Program-made: the position numbers and the translations under genes
Part shown: positions 8,951 to 20,930 of the stretch, piece by piece
How positions within the stretch are numbered: the first letter of the stretch is position 1
Layout of the letters: each line of letters starts with the position of its first letter
Notes under the pieces: model-generated
Told to the model about the DNA's origin: nothing
Seen by the model: only the letters and a program-made list of their open reading frames with translations
Database searches by the model: none
Assembly (NCBI GenBank): GCA_907165135.1
Contig: CAJRAX010000007.1
Coordinates: forward strand, 62,001-126,000
From: Oikopleura dioica
Lineage: Eukaryota > Chordata > Appendicularia > Copelata > Oikopleuridae
DNA length: 64,000 bases
Direction: 5' to 3'

Positions 8951-11900
8951 CTGTAAATTATCTGAAAACGCCAAAAAACGCATCAGAATTTTTTTTTATT
9001 TTTTTTTTTATTTATTTGAACTGTAAATCATCTGAAAACGCCAAAAACGCATCAGAATTTTTCTTAATTTTTTCGATTTTTTGAACTGTAAATCATCTGA
9101 AAACGCCAAAAACGCATCAGAATTTTTCTTTATTTTTTTATATTTTTAAGAATTGTAAACCATCTGAAAACGCCAAAAAACGCATCAGAATTTATATTTA
9201 TTTTTCTTTATTTTTATGAACTGTAAATCATCTGAAAACGCAAAAAACGCATCAGAATTTTTATTTTTTTATTTTTATGAACTGTAAATCATCTTAAAAC
9301 GCAAAAAACGCATCAGAATTTATATTTATTTTTTTATTTTTATGAACTGTAAATCATCTGAAAACGCCAAAAACGCATCAGAATTTTTTAATTTTTTATT
9401 TTTATGAACTGTAAATTATCTGAAAACGCCAAAAACGCATCAGAATTTTTTTAATTTTTTCTATTTTTATGAACTGTTAATCATCTAAAAACGCCAAAAA
9501 ACGCATCAGAATTTTTCTTAATTTTTTCGATTTTTTAAACTGTCAATTATCTGAAAACGCCAAAAAATGCATCAGAATTTTTATTAATTTTTTTTTTATT
9601 TTTATGAATTGTAAATCATCTAATACGGCAAAAAACGCATCAGAATTTTTCTCAATTTTTTTATTATTTTTATGAACTGTAAATCATCTGAAAACGCAAA
9701 ACAACGCATCAGAATTTTGATTAATTTTTTTTTATGAACTGTAAATCATCTGAAAACGCCAAAAACGCATCAGAATTTTTTTATTTTTTTATTTTTATGA
9801 ACTGTAAATCATCTGAAAACGCCAAAAACGCATCAGAAATTTTCTTAATTTTTTCGATTTTTTGAACTGTAAATTATCTGAAAACGCCAAGAAACGCATA
9901 AGAATTTTTTAATTTTTTATTTTTATGAACTGTAAATCATCTGAAAACGCCAAAAACGCATCAGAATTTTTCTTTATTTTTTGATTTTTGAACTGTTAAT
10001 TATCTAAAAACGCCAAAAACGCATCAGAATTTTTTTAATTTTTGTTTTTATTTTTTGAACTGTAAATCATCTGAAAACGCCGAAAAACGCATAAGAATTT
10101 TTCTTAATTTTTTCGATTTTTTGAGCTGTAAATTATCTGAAAACGCCAAAAACGCATCAGAATTTTTTAATTTTTTATATTTTTATGAACTGTAAATCAT
10201 CTAAAAACGCCAAAAACGCATCAGAATTTTTATTGTTTTTTTTTTTTTATTTTTATGAACTGTTAATCATCTGAAAACGCCAAAAAACGCATCAGAATTT
10301 TTTTATTTTTTTTTTTATGAACTGTAAATCATCTGAAAACGCCAAAAACGCATCAGAATTTTGATTAATTTTTTATTTTTATGAACTGTAAATCATCTGA
10401 AAACGCCAAAAAACGCATCAGAATTTTTTTAATTTTTTTTTATTTTTATGAACTGTAAATCATCTGAAAACGCCAAAAAACGCATCAGAATTTTTTTTAA
10501 TTTTTTATTTTTATGAACTGTAAATCATCTGAAAACGCCAAAAAACGCATCAGAATTTTTCTTAATTTTTTTTTTTTTTGAACTGTAAATCATCTGAAAA
10601 TGCCAAAAACGCATCAGAATTTTTCTTAATTTTTTCGATTTTTTGAACTGTAAATCATCTGAAAACGCCAAAAACGCATCAGAATTTTTTAATTTTTTTT
10701 ATTTTTATGAACTGTAAATCATCTGAAAACGCCAAAAACGCATCTGAATTTTTTTATTTTTTTATTTTTATGAACTGTAAATCATCTGAAAACGCCAAAA
10801 AACGCATCAGAATTTTTTTATTTTTTATTTTTATGAACTGTTAATTATCTGAAAACGCCAAAAACGTATCAGAATTTTTTTATTTTTTTAAATTTTTATG
10901 AACTGTTAATCATCTTCAAACGCCAAAAACGCATCAGAATTTTTTTATTTTTTTATTTTTATGAACTGTAAATTATCTAAAAACGCCAAAAAACGCATCA
11001 GAATTTTTTTAATTTTTTGTTTTTATGAACTGTAAATCATCTGAAAACGCCAAAAAACGCATCAGAATTTTTCTTAATTTTTTTTTATTTTTTTGAACTG
11101 TAAATCATCTAAAAATGCCAAAAAACGCATCAGAATTTTTCTTAATTTTTTTCGATTTTTTTGAACTGTAAATCATCTGAGAACGCCAAAAAACGCATCA
11201 GAATTTTTTTTAATTTTTTTTTTTATTTTTATGAACTGTAAATTATCTGAAAACGCCAAAAAACGCATCAGAATTTTTTTTAATTTTTTTTCATTTTTAT
11301 GAACTGTAAATCATCTAAAAACGCCAAAAAACGCATCAGAATTTTTCTTAATTTTTTTCGATTTTTTCAAACTGTCAATTATCTGAAAACGACAAAAAAT
11401 GCATCAGAATTTTTATTAATTTTTTATTTTTATGAATTGTAAATCATCTAATACGGCAAAAACGCATCAGAATTTTTCTCAATTTTTTTATTATTTTTAT
11501 GAACTGTAAATCATCTGAAAACGCAAAACAACGCATCAGAATTTTGATTAATTTTTTTTTTATTTTTATGAACTGTAAATCATCTGAAAACGCCAAAAAA
11601 CGCATCAGAATTTTTTTTAATTTTTTTTTTTATTTTTATGAACTGTAAATCATCTGAAAACGCCAAAAAACGCATCAGAATTTTTCTTAATTTTTTTTAT
11701 TTTTTTGAACTGTAAATCATCTGAAAATGCCAAAAAACGCATCAGAATTTTTCTTAATTTTTTTCGATTTTTTGAACTGTAAATTATCTGAAAACGCCAA
11801 GAAACGCATAAGAATTTTTTTTAATTTTTTTTTTTATTTTTATGAACTGTAAATCATCTGAAAACGCCAAAAAACGCATCAGAATTTTTCTTTATTTTTT

Positions 11901-12581
11901 TTGATTTTTGAACTGTTAATTATCTAAAAACGCCAAAAAACGCATCAGAATTTTTTTTTAATTTTTGTTTTAATTTTTTTGAAATGTAAATCATCTGAAA
12001 ACGCCGAAAAACGCATCAGAATTTTTCTTAATTTTTTTCGATTTTTTTGAGCTGTAAATTATCTGAAAACGCCAAAAACGCATCAGAATTTTTTAATTTT
12101 TTATATTTTTATGAACTGTAAATCATCTAAAAACGCCAAAAAACGCATCAGAATTTTTATTGTTTTTTTTTTTTATTTTTATGAACTGTTAATCATCTGA
12201 AAACGCCAAAAAACGCATCAGAATTTTTTTATTTTTTTTTTATTTTTATGAACTGTAAATCATCTGTAAACGCCAAAAAATGCATCAGAATTTTTCTTAA
12301 TTTTTTTCGATTTTTTTAAACTGTCAATTATCTGAAAACGCCAAAAAACGCATCAGAATTTTTTTATTTTTTTTTTATTTTTATGAACTGTAAATCATCT
12401 GTAAACGCCAAAAAACGCATCAGAATTTTTCTTAATTTTTTTCGATTTTTTTAAACTGTCAATTATCTGAAAACGCCAAAAAATGCATCAGAATTTTTAT
12501 TAATTTTATTTTTATGAATTGTAAATCATCTAATACGGCAAAAAACGCATCAGAATTTTTCTCAATTTTTTTGTTTATTTC
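8951..12581 (+). repeat. Satellite A, block 2, with higher-order periodicity
   Basis: These are monomers as in block 1. Rare variants recur in the same order. TAATACGGC is at 9621, 11449 and 12531; each time a CTGTCAATTATC monomer precedes it, and after the first two a GCAAAACAACGC monomer follows (the third is cut off by element 2). This gives a higher-order unit of about 1.83 kb. No gene is seen. ATTTC at 12577-12581 is the left target duplication of element 2. Confidence 0.93.
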
Positions 12582-12920
12582 TGATACCGACTAAAGAATC
12601 TCTCCCTGCGATGTAAATACTTGCAAGTAAAATTCGAAAATAATTTTTTGCTTTTTCGTGGATTTATTTGGAAACGTGAATGATTTTCAAAATTTCAAAT
12701 TTTTGAAGAATAGTATTTTTAAACCGGTTGGTTCCGGATTTTCCATTGTTCCGTCGATGGCGCCATTACGGGCCTTTGTGCTTCTTACATAATCAATTGA
12801 TGCCAATTTTTATCTTTTTACGTAACGGTTAATAAATAGACAGTTACATAACTATGTTACGTTTCTTTTCATTTTTTTCATTTTTGTTGATTTCTTGCCA
12901 CATGTGGCGCTTTTTCCCAG

Positions 12921-13103
12921 TTATGAAAAATAAGAGCTTCTCACTATGTGACCACTCATATTTTTCATAATTAGCAAAGTTGTCGTTTTTGTCAAAGTCC
13001 GTTGTCCATGTCCAGTGTCAGTCCAAGCCAGTCCGTTGTCCGTGTTGTAGTTGAAGTTGTTGAAGAAGAAGTTGTCGCCATCGCCGGTCCATTGTGTAGC
13101 CAT
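12921..13103 (-). other. Small LTR open frame of element 2 (60 codons), second copy at 20100-20282
   Basis: The frame begins MATQWTGDGD and contains GHIVRS near its end. A 45-residue frame at the same relative place in the element 5 LTR contains TTQWTDNDY and ends GHIVGS. The similarity could reflect conserved DNA (the GGTCACATAGTGAGAAG block encodes GHIVRS) rather than a protein. It could be an upstream open frame in the leader. Whether it is translated is unknown. Confidence 0.25.
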
Positions 13104-13480
13104 GATTTCTGTTAATTGGTCAAGTTAACTAGAAAACGCAGCCGTAACAGCTCATCAACGATTTTGATTACCTGGGAGCGCTTATGACCACGGTTTACCG
13201 GTTTGGGATATTCTGCCCGCGGTTACTTTGTGATCAGCCCTTACGGGAAGCTCAGCCAGTAAGAATCTGTGTTCCAACTTTTCCGTCGTTGTCGAAGCCA
13301 TTTGAGATCATCCTTCAGTCGTTGATTTTGACACAGAATAATTAATAAAATCAAGAAATTTTCCGAAAGACACGAGTTAACTTTGAAATCATAGAAGAAG
13401 GCTAATATTGTTTTCTTAAAGAAATTTATTTCTTTCCGATTTTTGAAAACATAAATATCCTAAAACAGTTAATAATAAAA

Positions 13481-13517
13481 CCTTTTAAAAGCCCTTGACA
13501 GTAAGACTTTTAAAAGG
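13481..13517 (-). promoter_or_regulatory. Strong LTR hairpin of element 2
   Basis: CCTTTTAAAAG and CTTTTAAAAGG form an 11-bp perfect stem around a 15-base loop. It sits directly beside the conserved GGCACATTAGCC block, where elements 1 and 5 have unrelated hairpins. The copy in the 5' LTR is at 20660-20696. Confidence 0.5.
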
Positions 13518-13751
13518 CGCGGCTAATGTGCCTTTGAGTAAATATAATCGACGCGTACGTAGACACAATCCTAAAGGTATAAAGACTCTTTATAACCTTT
13601 GCCCTGACTATTCTACTTAGACCCTGATTCAAAGTAAATTTGAACCATAAGAAACTGATCTGGCTCGTAAGATCATTATAATTCTAGTGTGATATTTTAA
13701 TTTTGGCCGTGAAATATTTTTTTTTTGGACCGTTCTCCTCATTAGGTATCA

Positions 13752-13788
13752 CTGTGACCACACCTAGGGTCATAGACGAGCATCTTTT
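13752..13788 (-). promoter_or_regulatory. 3' LTR-proximal motifs of element 2
   Basis: On the minus strand, AAAAGATGCTC (13778-13788) is followed by GTGGTCACAG (13752-13761) touching the LTR. Both are shared with other elements. No purine tract abuts the LTR. Confidence 0.5.
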
Positions 13789-13814
13789 CCTATAAGAACG
13801 TGTTTTTCAAAGAA

Positions 13815-16800
13815 CTAAATGTTTGGCTGAAATAAAAGTCTGTCATTTTCACGAGGATGTTTCGGATGTTTTATAAGCATTTCGGAATCAATAAATTCAG
13901 TCAATAGAGTTTTTGAAGAGAATTGAATTTTACCGAGAGAATAAAATGATGCCAAACATTTAAGTTCTGCAACAGATAAATCTGATAGAAAACATTTTTT
14001 TTCTAGGCGAAAAAACGCATAGAAACAAGTTTTCACCATTTTTATTCTTATGCAAACGGGGATGATTCTCGTTTATCCAACATTTAATCCTTGCTATCAA
14101 TTCGGCTTTATTTTCAGCTGGCGAAAATTCTACACCTAATTTTGAAAGAACTACTCAAAGAGATTCTTTTGGTACGTCTTTTTGATTTAACACGCAGCCA
14201 TTACCGATTATCGAATTATATTTATATTCTGTAAATCTTTCGATTTTTTCAAAAAGATCTGGATGCTCATTTTCAAGTATTACATGCAGGGTGAGATCAT
14301 TAAAATCGATCATGTGATGATCTTGTGGGTTAAGTTGTTTTTTTGATAATTCTAACAATTCCCCCGGTAATTTGAGTAAATCGATTGTTAAAAAATCTGC
14401 CTCAGCCCGCAAATTCTCGTCCTCAGCCATTTCCTTTCCAAGATTTTTTTTATGTTTAAGCCTAACTAGTGGATCTGTTTGATTTATCCTAGGAGTTTCG
14501 AAGGTATCATCAGAAGAAAATTCATAATTTTCATAATTGCCTTTTTTTTGAAATCTGCTGATCAGGCTCAGAATTATCCGAGTTTTCTCGTTGTCTCTTT
14601 CCAAAAGGTTTGGAGCTTTCAAGTTCAGATAAACACAATTTATCATATGATGTTAAATCTCTATCGGAAACCTGGACACTACTTTCGTTATTATCTAACT
14701 CATTAGTCTCTATATTATCATCTCCACTCCCGAGAATAGGATTATTACCATTTGCTGACGCGATTATTTCAAGCTCAGAATTTTCTAAGGTTTCAGTCAA
14801 ATCTAAAATTTGTGGATTCAGGTCGGAGGGGACAACATTCCCAAGCATCGAATTTTCAGATCCACCCTGAATCTCTCTCCCGTTGATTGAATCATTATCC
14901 GATGTATAATGGTCCGAACTATGATCTAAATTACTCGATACGCTTAGCGAATGATTGACCCTATTGATCTCTCTTCCATACTGATAAATAAAATTTTCTG
15001 ATAGCATTGAATCTAAAGACATCTCATTGAATCCCGAATCAGAATGAATCATCGAATCCTTGTTTCCAGGGTTAGAATTTGAGAGAAAATCATTGTTATT
15101 TTCCGACAAACAAGGGATCTCTTTCCGTTCATTGAAAACTCGAAGATCATCTGCATGTCTTCTAAAAATTTTTCCTGATGATTCCTCCTGAACAACAAAT
15201 GTTGTTGCCGTTTTCTCTGTAACAATAAATGGTCCCAAAAACGGAGGTGATTTGGAGCGAAAATTTCTGATTAAAACTTTATCACCAATAGCGTATTCTC
15301 GATAATTATTATTTTGAAATTTTTGACATCGCAGTCGTTTCTCGTTATCAATTAATTTTTTAATTTCCTGAAAATCAAAATGATTTGCTTGCATATATTC
15401 TCTCCAATTCGAATCATGAAAAGTGTGAGGATTTTTTATTCCATTCTCAATCGAAAAAGGACTCAACTTAGTGACTGAATGTTGTGAGCTATTTATCTCA
15501 TGTAATATTTCAAAAATATATTGATCCCAATTAATAAACGCGCAACGAGCTTTCAATCTATTTTTGATGGTTCTATTAGCGTTCTCGCAAGCTCCATTCG
15601 TCGAAGGATGCCTTGGTGGGCTACGATTCATTTTAATACCATTCTTTTTGCAAAAATCATCAATCTTGCAGAATTCTGGAGCATTATCAAATAAAACTAA
15701 GCGCGGGAATAAAGGATTTCTAAAAATAATTGCCTTGAATTTTTCTAAAAGAATGTCAGATTTTTTAGAATTAACCGGCTCCGCGTATATCTTTTTCGAG
15801 AAAAATCAACAGCTGTAAAAGCATAAATGTTTCCCGAATCAGTTATTCTAAGGGGGCCAATCATATCAAATCCCAATTCTTGCCAAGGGCCAGATGGTGT
15901 GGGAAAGGTTTTTACAGGCGCTTTGTTTGGATGAGTATTTGTTTTATGTATTTGGCAAAAAGGACATGACTTTATATAGTCCGCGATTGAATTTTTCATT
16001 TTACTCCAAAAATATTTCCTAGCGATTTTAGAAAAAGTTATTTCCGTGCCCAAATGACATGAATCATGGTACTCCTTGATTATTTCTTTCTGCATTATTT
16101 CTGGAACGCAAATTCTAAAACTACCTTCTGATTTAAGTGCTAACTCCCCAGAATCAAGAAAAAACAATTCCTTCCGGAAAAGAGAAAAGAGGGAGATTTC
16201 TTGAGACGGTTTGTTCGGCCAACGATCTAGTCGAACAAAAGCACGAATGTCTTTCAAAACTGGATCTAACTTTTGCATTTCTAAAAATTGTGCTTTGTCA
16301 ATTTTCAACTGGGAAATTCTCGAATTTCTTGACAAACAGTCAGATATTTTCATCTGACTAGACTTTTTATGAATAATTTGAAAATCAAACGACATTAGAT
16401 CTGCCATCCACCTTTGAAGTCGTGAATTATTTGTCCGAAACGATTTTACATATTTTAGATTAGCATTGTCCGTCAAAAAATCAAAACGACGAAATTTTAA
16501 GAAAACCGACCATTTATCCATACTTAAACGAGCCGCAAGCATCTCTTTTTCGAGGGTTGTATATTTTATTTGAGACTCTGAAAAATTTCCAGAATTATAT
16601 GCTACTGGCCTCAAACAATTTTCATTATGATAATGAGTTTCTCTTGAATCGTCTGAAATACATATATAGAGAACACCGCCGAATCCCGTATCAGAACTAT
16701 CAGTTTCAAGAACGAATTTTCCATTTTCAGGCGGCGCTATCGTTAACTCTAGGGCTTTATCAGTAATTTCCTCCTTAAGATTTTCAAGAGCTACAGTCGC

Positions 16801-18524
16801 TTCACGACTCCATTTAAATTGTCCCCTGTACGTTTGAGTTATAGCTTTCGCCTTTTCTGCAAAATTTGGAATGAATTTTCGATGAAAATTGAGCATGCCA
16901 AAAACAGACATCGCCTCCGTTTTATTTTTAGGACAATTTAGATTTTTTATAGCTTCCACTCTAGATTGAGAAGGTCTAACTTTACCATTTTTTAAATTAA
17001 ACCCGCAGAAATCCAATTCGGAATCAAAAAACTTACACTTTCGGGCATTCAATCGCAAATTATTCTTTGCAAGCGCAATAAAAAATTTTCGAAGACTCAA
17101 AAGATGCTCTGCTTCCGTTTTACTATGAACCGCCAAATCATCCATGTACGCAATAACTTCCGTCTTTGCGATTCCTTCTAGCGCTTTATCAACAAATAAC
17201 ATAAAAAATGAAGGAGCATTTTTAACGCCCATAGGCATTCTCAAAAAACGAAATTGTCCAAATTCACAAGTAAAACTTGTTTTATCGGCTGTTTCTGGGC
17301 AATTTTTGATTTGATGATATCCTTTATACAAATCAGTACTCGAAAAAATTTTGCTCCCGTGCATATACGAAATTGAATCTTCTAATGACGGTAATGGGTA
17401 GTGATACTGTAATGTTGCCTCATTTAGCTTTCTGTAGTCAATAACCAATCGATAAGAACCATCCTTTTTCGCTACCAAAAGGCAAGGCGAGCTCCAAACC
17501 GAGATACATTGCTCGATAACCTTGTTCCCTTCATAATTTTCAAGAATCTTTTTCAAAGTTGGTCTTAACGCAAAAGCGGTTCGATAGGGCTGTGAAGAGA
17601 CAGGCTTATCATCAACAGTATCTATTCTAAATTCTGCTATAGAGCAAGCTGGTATAAAATCTCCTTCTTCCAGAAAAAGAAAACTGAATTCTTCTACCAT
17701 TTTATCGAAAATTTCTTGTGATTCTGGTGACATTTTTCCTGTTTTAATTTCCTTACGAATCTTTTGATTGTTTCCGTTTTTATTTGAGCAACGCTAAAGG
17801 CTTCAACTAAATTGACCATTTTTGTGCCTTTCTCAAGTCTTATACTACAATCAGAAGAATTAACAACAAGTAATCGATACACAGGTGATTCTAAAGATAC
17901 TTCCTGTAAGGAGGGAATCAACTCAAGCTTCGAATTTTTAAGACAGGAATCTTCAAAAAATAAGGGTGCATTTTTTTGTAAATTCATGACATCCAAGTCA
18001 ACAAGCATCTCTGTTTTAGGTCGAAATGTAAGGGTGTTTCGTAAAACCCCATAACAGTTTGATTCTGATTTATTTTCAAAAAATTCAGCATTGATTTTTG
18101 AAATATTAGCGAACCTCTCAACAGGCCCACTTTGAATAATTTTCTTTCTCTTCAGATTAATTAATAATTCTAATTCTTCAATAGCTGCTGATCCTAGAAC
18201 CGAGTTGTAATTTCCTTCCGTAACATAGAACCGCGCGCGGCCCCAATTATGATCATCAATTATTAAATCAGTCTCAATAAATCCTAGAACAGAAACGCTT
18301 GTATTATTGTATGCGCAAATTTTTATATCATTTTTATGAATTTTTTCTGATTGAGGGACAAGTTCTTTTCCAATCAAATTAATTTGGGAACCTGTATCAA
18401 CCAATAATTTTGTATTTTTATTAAAAAGTTTTGCATGAATGAAAAATTGACGACCTACACTATTTACAGAACTAATAAATGAAATCGGGCTGATAGTTTG
18501 ACCATACTCCAACCCGATTATGCG
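13815..18524 (-). pseudogene. pol: Pol polyprotein of element 2 (four frameshifts, one nonsense codon)
   Basis: It is entered from gag by -1 frameshifting at 18524-18530; the frame has no ATG before the protease. Visible in order on the minus strand: protease (LLVDTGSQINL), reverse transcriptase (LVIDYRKLN, AYMDDLAVHS), RNase H (ETDSSDTGFGG), integrase with finger (YHDSCHLG to KSCPFC) and acidic residues (GFDMIGPL, LFDNAPEF, ACENANRT), GPF module (FLGPFIVTEK), Ser/Asn-rich linker, GKRQRENSDNS and two SAP-like modules, the first with KAELIARI. Breaks on the plus strand: T4 at 17762-17765 and T5 at 15792-15796 (each one base short), T8 at 14542-14549 and A6 at 14010-14015 (each one base long), and a TGA complementary to 14155-14157. 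The net length, 4710 bases, is a multiple of three, as two losses and two gains predict. Confidence 0.88.
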
Positions 18525-18530
18525 TTTCCC
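18483..18530 (-). promoter_or_regulatory. -1 ribosomal frameshift signal, element 2
   Basis: On the minus strand, G GGA AAC (18530-18524) is in the gag frame two codons before its stop. Four bases later AATCGGG (18519-18513) pairs perfectly with CCCGATT (18489-18483) around a 23-base loop. The pol frame is -1 relative to gag and open across the site. Confidence 0.82.
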
Positions 18531-19760
18531 GATGAATTTTGATTGCCACGAATATTCGGATTATTTTCATGGTTACGATTATGTGTATTATTCTGATTAC
18601 GAGGGCAATCTCGCTCAACATGGCCACGGCCACCACAATTGTGACATTGAACAAACCGGCAATTTCGCTTAATATGCCCATATTTTTTACACAGATTACA
18701 GAACACTCGTGGAGAAGAGTTCTGCTGAAAGTTACCCGAAAATGGCCCATTGCTCGAAAAAGGGCTATTGTTTGAGAAAGGACTATTGCCAGAGAAGGGG
18801 CCAAACATTTGTTGACGATTGCTTCGGTTATTGCTTTGACCAAAATTCTGATTTATCGGGCCATTAAAAGACTCTTGAGCGGCTTTTGAAAGCTTTGCAT
18901 TCTCAAGTTTTAGTTCGTTAACTGTAGCAGTAAGATCCCGAATAGCTTCCGCGAATTCTTGGGCCTTCTTATCATGACTTTCTTGAAGCTTTTGATTGCT
19001 CTCGCTGAATGCTTCAAACTGTCTCGATAGCATATCTGACGTGTTATCCATGAAAGAATTCATGCGATCAATATTCACTGCAGAAACAGTGGTAACCGCG
19101 TAACGCTCTCTTTCATCCAAAAATTTTGCTATTTCCGCGGCATTCTGATTATGCATTTTATTATCCTTCAAAAAGCTTAGATTAACTGGTTCGATAAATT
19201 TCTTGAATTTTGACTCCACGAGAAAATCAACCGCATCTTTCCGAGTATCGATCAATTTTGCAAGAGCTTTCACTCTTTTCAAAAAACTGCAGAATTTTTC
19301 ATTGGAATCAACCCGTCGGGCCATATTCTCAAATTCTTGTTCTGCTTTCAATTTTCGCTCTTCCGCCGTTTCTTCGCCAAAAATGTCTTTTAAAACTTCA
19401 AGAGCTTCCTCGAAATTTTCAGCATTTGCAAGCTGGCGTCCAAATTGACTAAGAAACTCGGCTGAACAAGAATTTCGGAGACAATTAACGAGCTTTCGCT
19501 CCAATTGCTTATTAAGCTCAGAATCATTCTCACGAGAATGTTCCTTGACCGACCGGTCGAAAAGTGCTCTAAATTGTGAAACTCGATCTTCCAAATTACT
19601 CCTAGCTAGCTCGTATTCATAAAATTTCATCGCCGGGGAAAAGAATTGGGCTTGAGAATTTGGGGGCAAAACAGTCATAAGAATTTTTTTCCGGCATATC
19701 CGAAATCGATTTTCTCTCAATAATTACCGGTTTTGAATTGCCGTCCTCCGTGGTCTCCAT
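18518..19760 (-). pseudogene. gag: Gag polyprotein of element 2 (one frameshift)
   Basis: The ATG at 19760-19758 directly follows the 5' LTR, matching gag starts in the other elements. About 25 codons in, an A7 run (plus-strand T7 at 19684-19690) shifts the frame; the rest is open from there to the stop at 18518-18520. The 1243-base length is one over a multiple of three, which agrees with one shift. The body has a helical capsid-like part, a coiled-coil-like stretch, a G/N/F-rich repeat region with several GPFSGN-like units, and two zinc knuckles, CNLCKKYGHIKRNC and CHNCGGRGHVERDC. An Asn/His-rich tail follows. Confidence 0.85.
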
Positions 19761-20930
19761 TGATACCGACTAAAGAATCTCTCCCTGCGATGTAAATACT
19801 TGCAAGTAAAATTCGAAAATAATTTTTTGCTTTTTCGTGGATTTATTTGGAAACGTGAATGATTTTCAAAATTTCAAATTTTTGAAGAATAGTATTTTTA
19901 AACCGGTTGGTTCCGGATTTTCCATTGTTCCGTCGATGGCGCCATTACGGGCCTTTGTGCTTCTTACATAATCAATTGATGCCAATTTTTATCTTTTTAC
20001 GTAACGGTTAATAAATAGACAGTTACATAACTATGTTACGTTTCTTTTCATTTTTTTCATTTTTGTTGATTTCTTGCCACATGTGGCGCTTTTTCCCAGT
20101 TATGAAAAATAAGAGCTTCTCACTATGTGACCACTCATATTTTTCATAATTAGCAAAGTTGTCGTTTTTGTCAAAGTCCGTTGTCCATGTCCAGTGTCAG
20201 TCCAAGCCAGTCCGTTGTCCGTGTTGTAGTTGAAGTTGTTGAAGAAGAAGTTGTCGCCATCGCCGGTCCATTGTGTAGCCATGATTTCTGTTAATTGGTC
20301 AAGTTAACTAGAAAACGCAGCCGTAACAGCTCATCAACGATTTTGATTACCTGGGAGCGCTTATGACCACGGTTTACCGGTTTGGGATATTCTGCCCGCG
20401 GTTACTTTGTGATCAGCCCTTACGGGAAGCTCAGCCAGTAAGAATCTGTGTTCCAACTTTTCCGTCGTTGTCGAAGCCATTTGAGATCATCCTTCAGTCG
20501 TTGATTTTGACACAGAATAATTAATAAAATCAAGAAATTTTCCGAAAGACACAAGTTAACTTTGAAATCATAGAAGAAGGCTAATATTGTTTTCTGAAAG
20601 AAATTTATTTCTTTCCGATTTTTGAAAACATAAATATCCTAAAACAGTTAATAATAAAACCTTTTAAAAGCCCTTGACAGTAAGACTTTTAAAAGGCGCG
20701 GCTAATGTGCCTTTGAGTAAATATAATCGACGCGTACGTAGACACAATCCTAAAGGTATAAAGACTCTTTATAACCTTTGCCCTGACTATTCTACTTAGA
20801 CCCTGATTCAAAGTAAATTTGAACCATAAGAAACTGATTTGGCTCGTAAGATCATTATAATTCTAGTAGGATATTTTAATTTTGGCCGTGAAATATTTTT
20901 TTTTTGGACCGTTCTCCTCATTAGGTATCA
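19761..20930 (-). repeat. 5' LTR of element 2
   Basis: It is 1170 bp and pairs with 12582-13751. In element orientation it ends GGTATCA and is followed by ATGG, so the TGG of the primer-binding site (complement at 19757-19759) is offset by one base and the gag ATG starts at the first internal base. It carries the same internal motifs as the 3' copy, at 20116-20132 and 20660-20696. Confidence 0.94.

Larger units (their letters stand above)
12582..13751 (-). repeat. 3' LTR of element 2
   Basis: It is 1170 bp with terminal inverted repeats TGATACC/GGTATCA. It carries the shared block GGTCACATAGTGAGAAG (complement at 12937-12953), GGCACATTAGCC (complement at 13521-13532), the imperfect TACG hairpin (13549-13562) and a strong hairpin at 13481-13517. 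Confidence 0.94.
12582..20930 (-). mobile_element. Element 2: Ty3/gypsy-type LTR retrotransposon, degraded
   Basis: Read on the minus strand, the 5' LTR is 19761-20930 and the 3' LTR is 12582-13751, each 1170 bp. The target duplication ATTTC is at 12577-12581 and 20931-20935. I counted about five substitutions between the LTRs, more than in element 1, so it is likely older. Gag has one frameshift. Pol has four frameshifts and one nonsense codon. It is a lineage distinct from elements 1/5 and 3/4/6; the solo LTR at 46508-47800 is its relative. Confidence 0.94.

Noticed and set aside
8951-12581. Regularly spaced repeats as a CRISPR array
   Set aside because: There are no unique spacers between repeats. 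The units are tandem satellite monomers with T-tract length variation, next to eukaryotic LTR elements.
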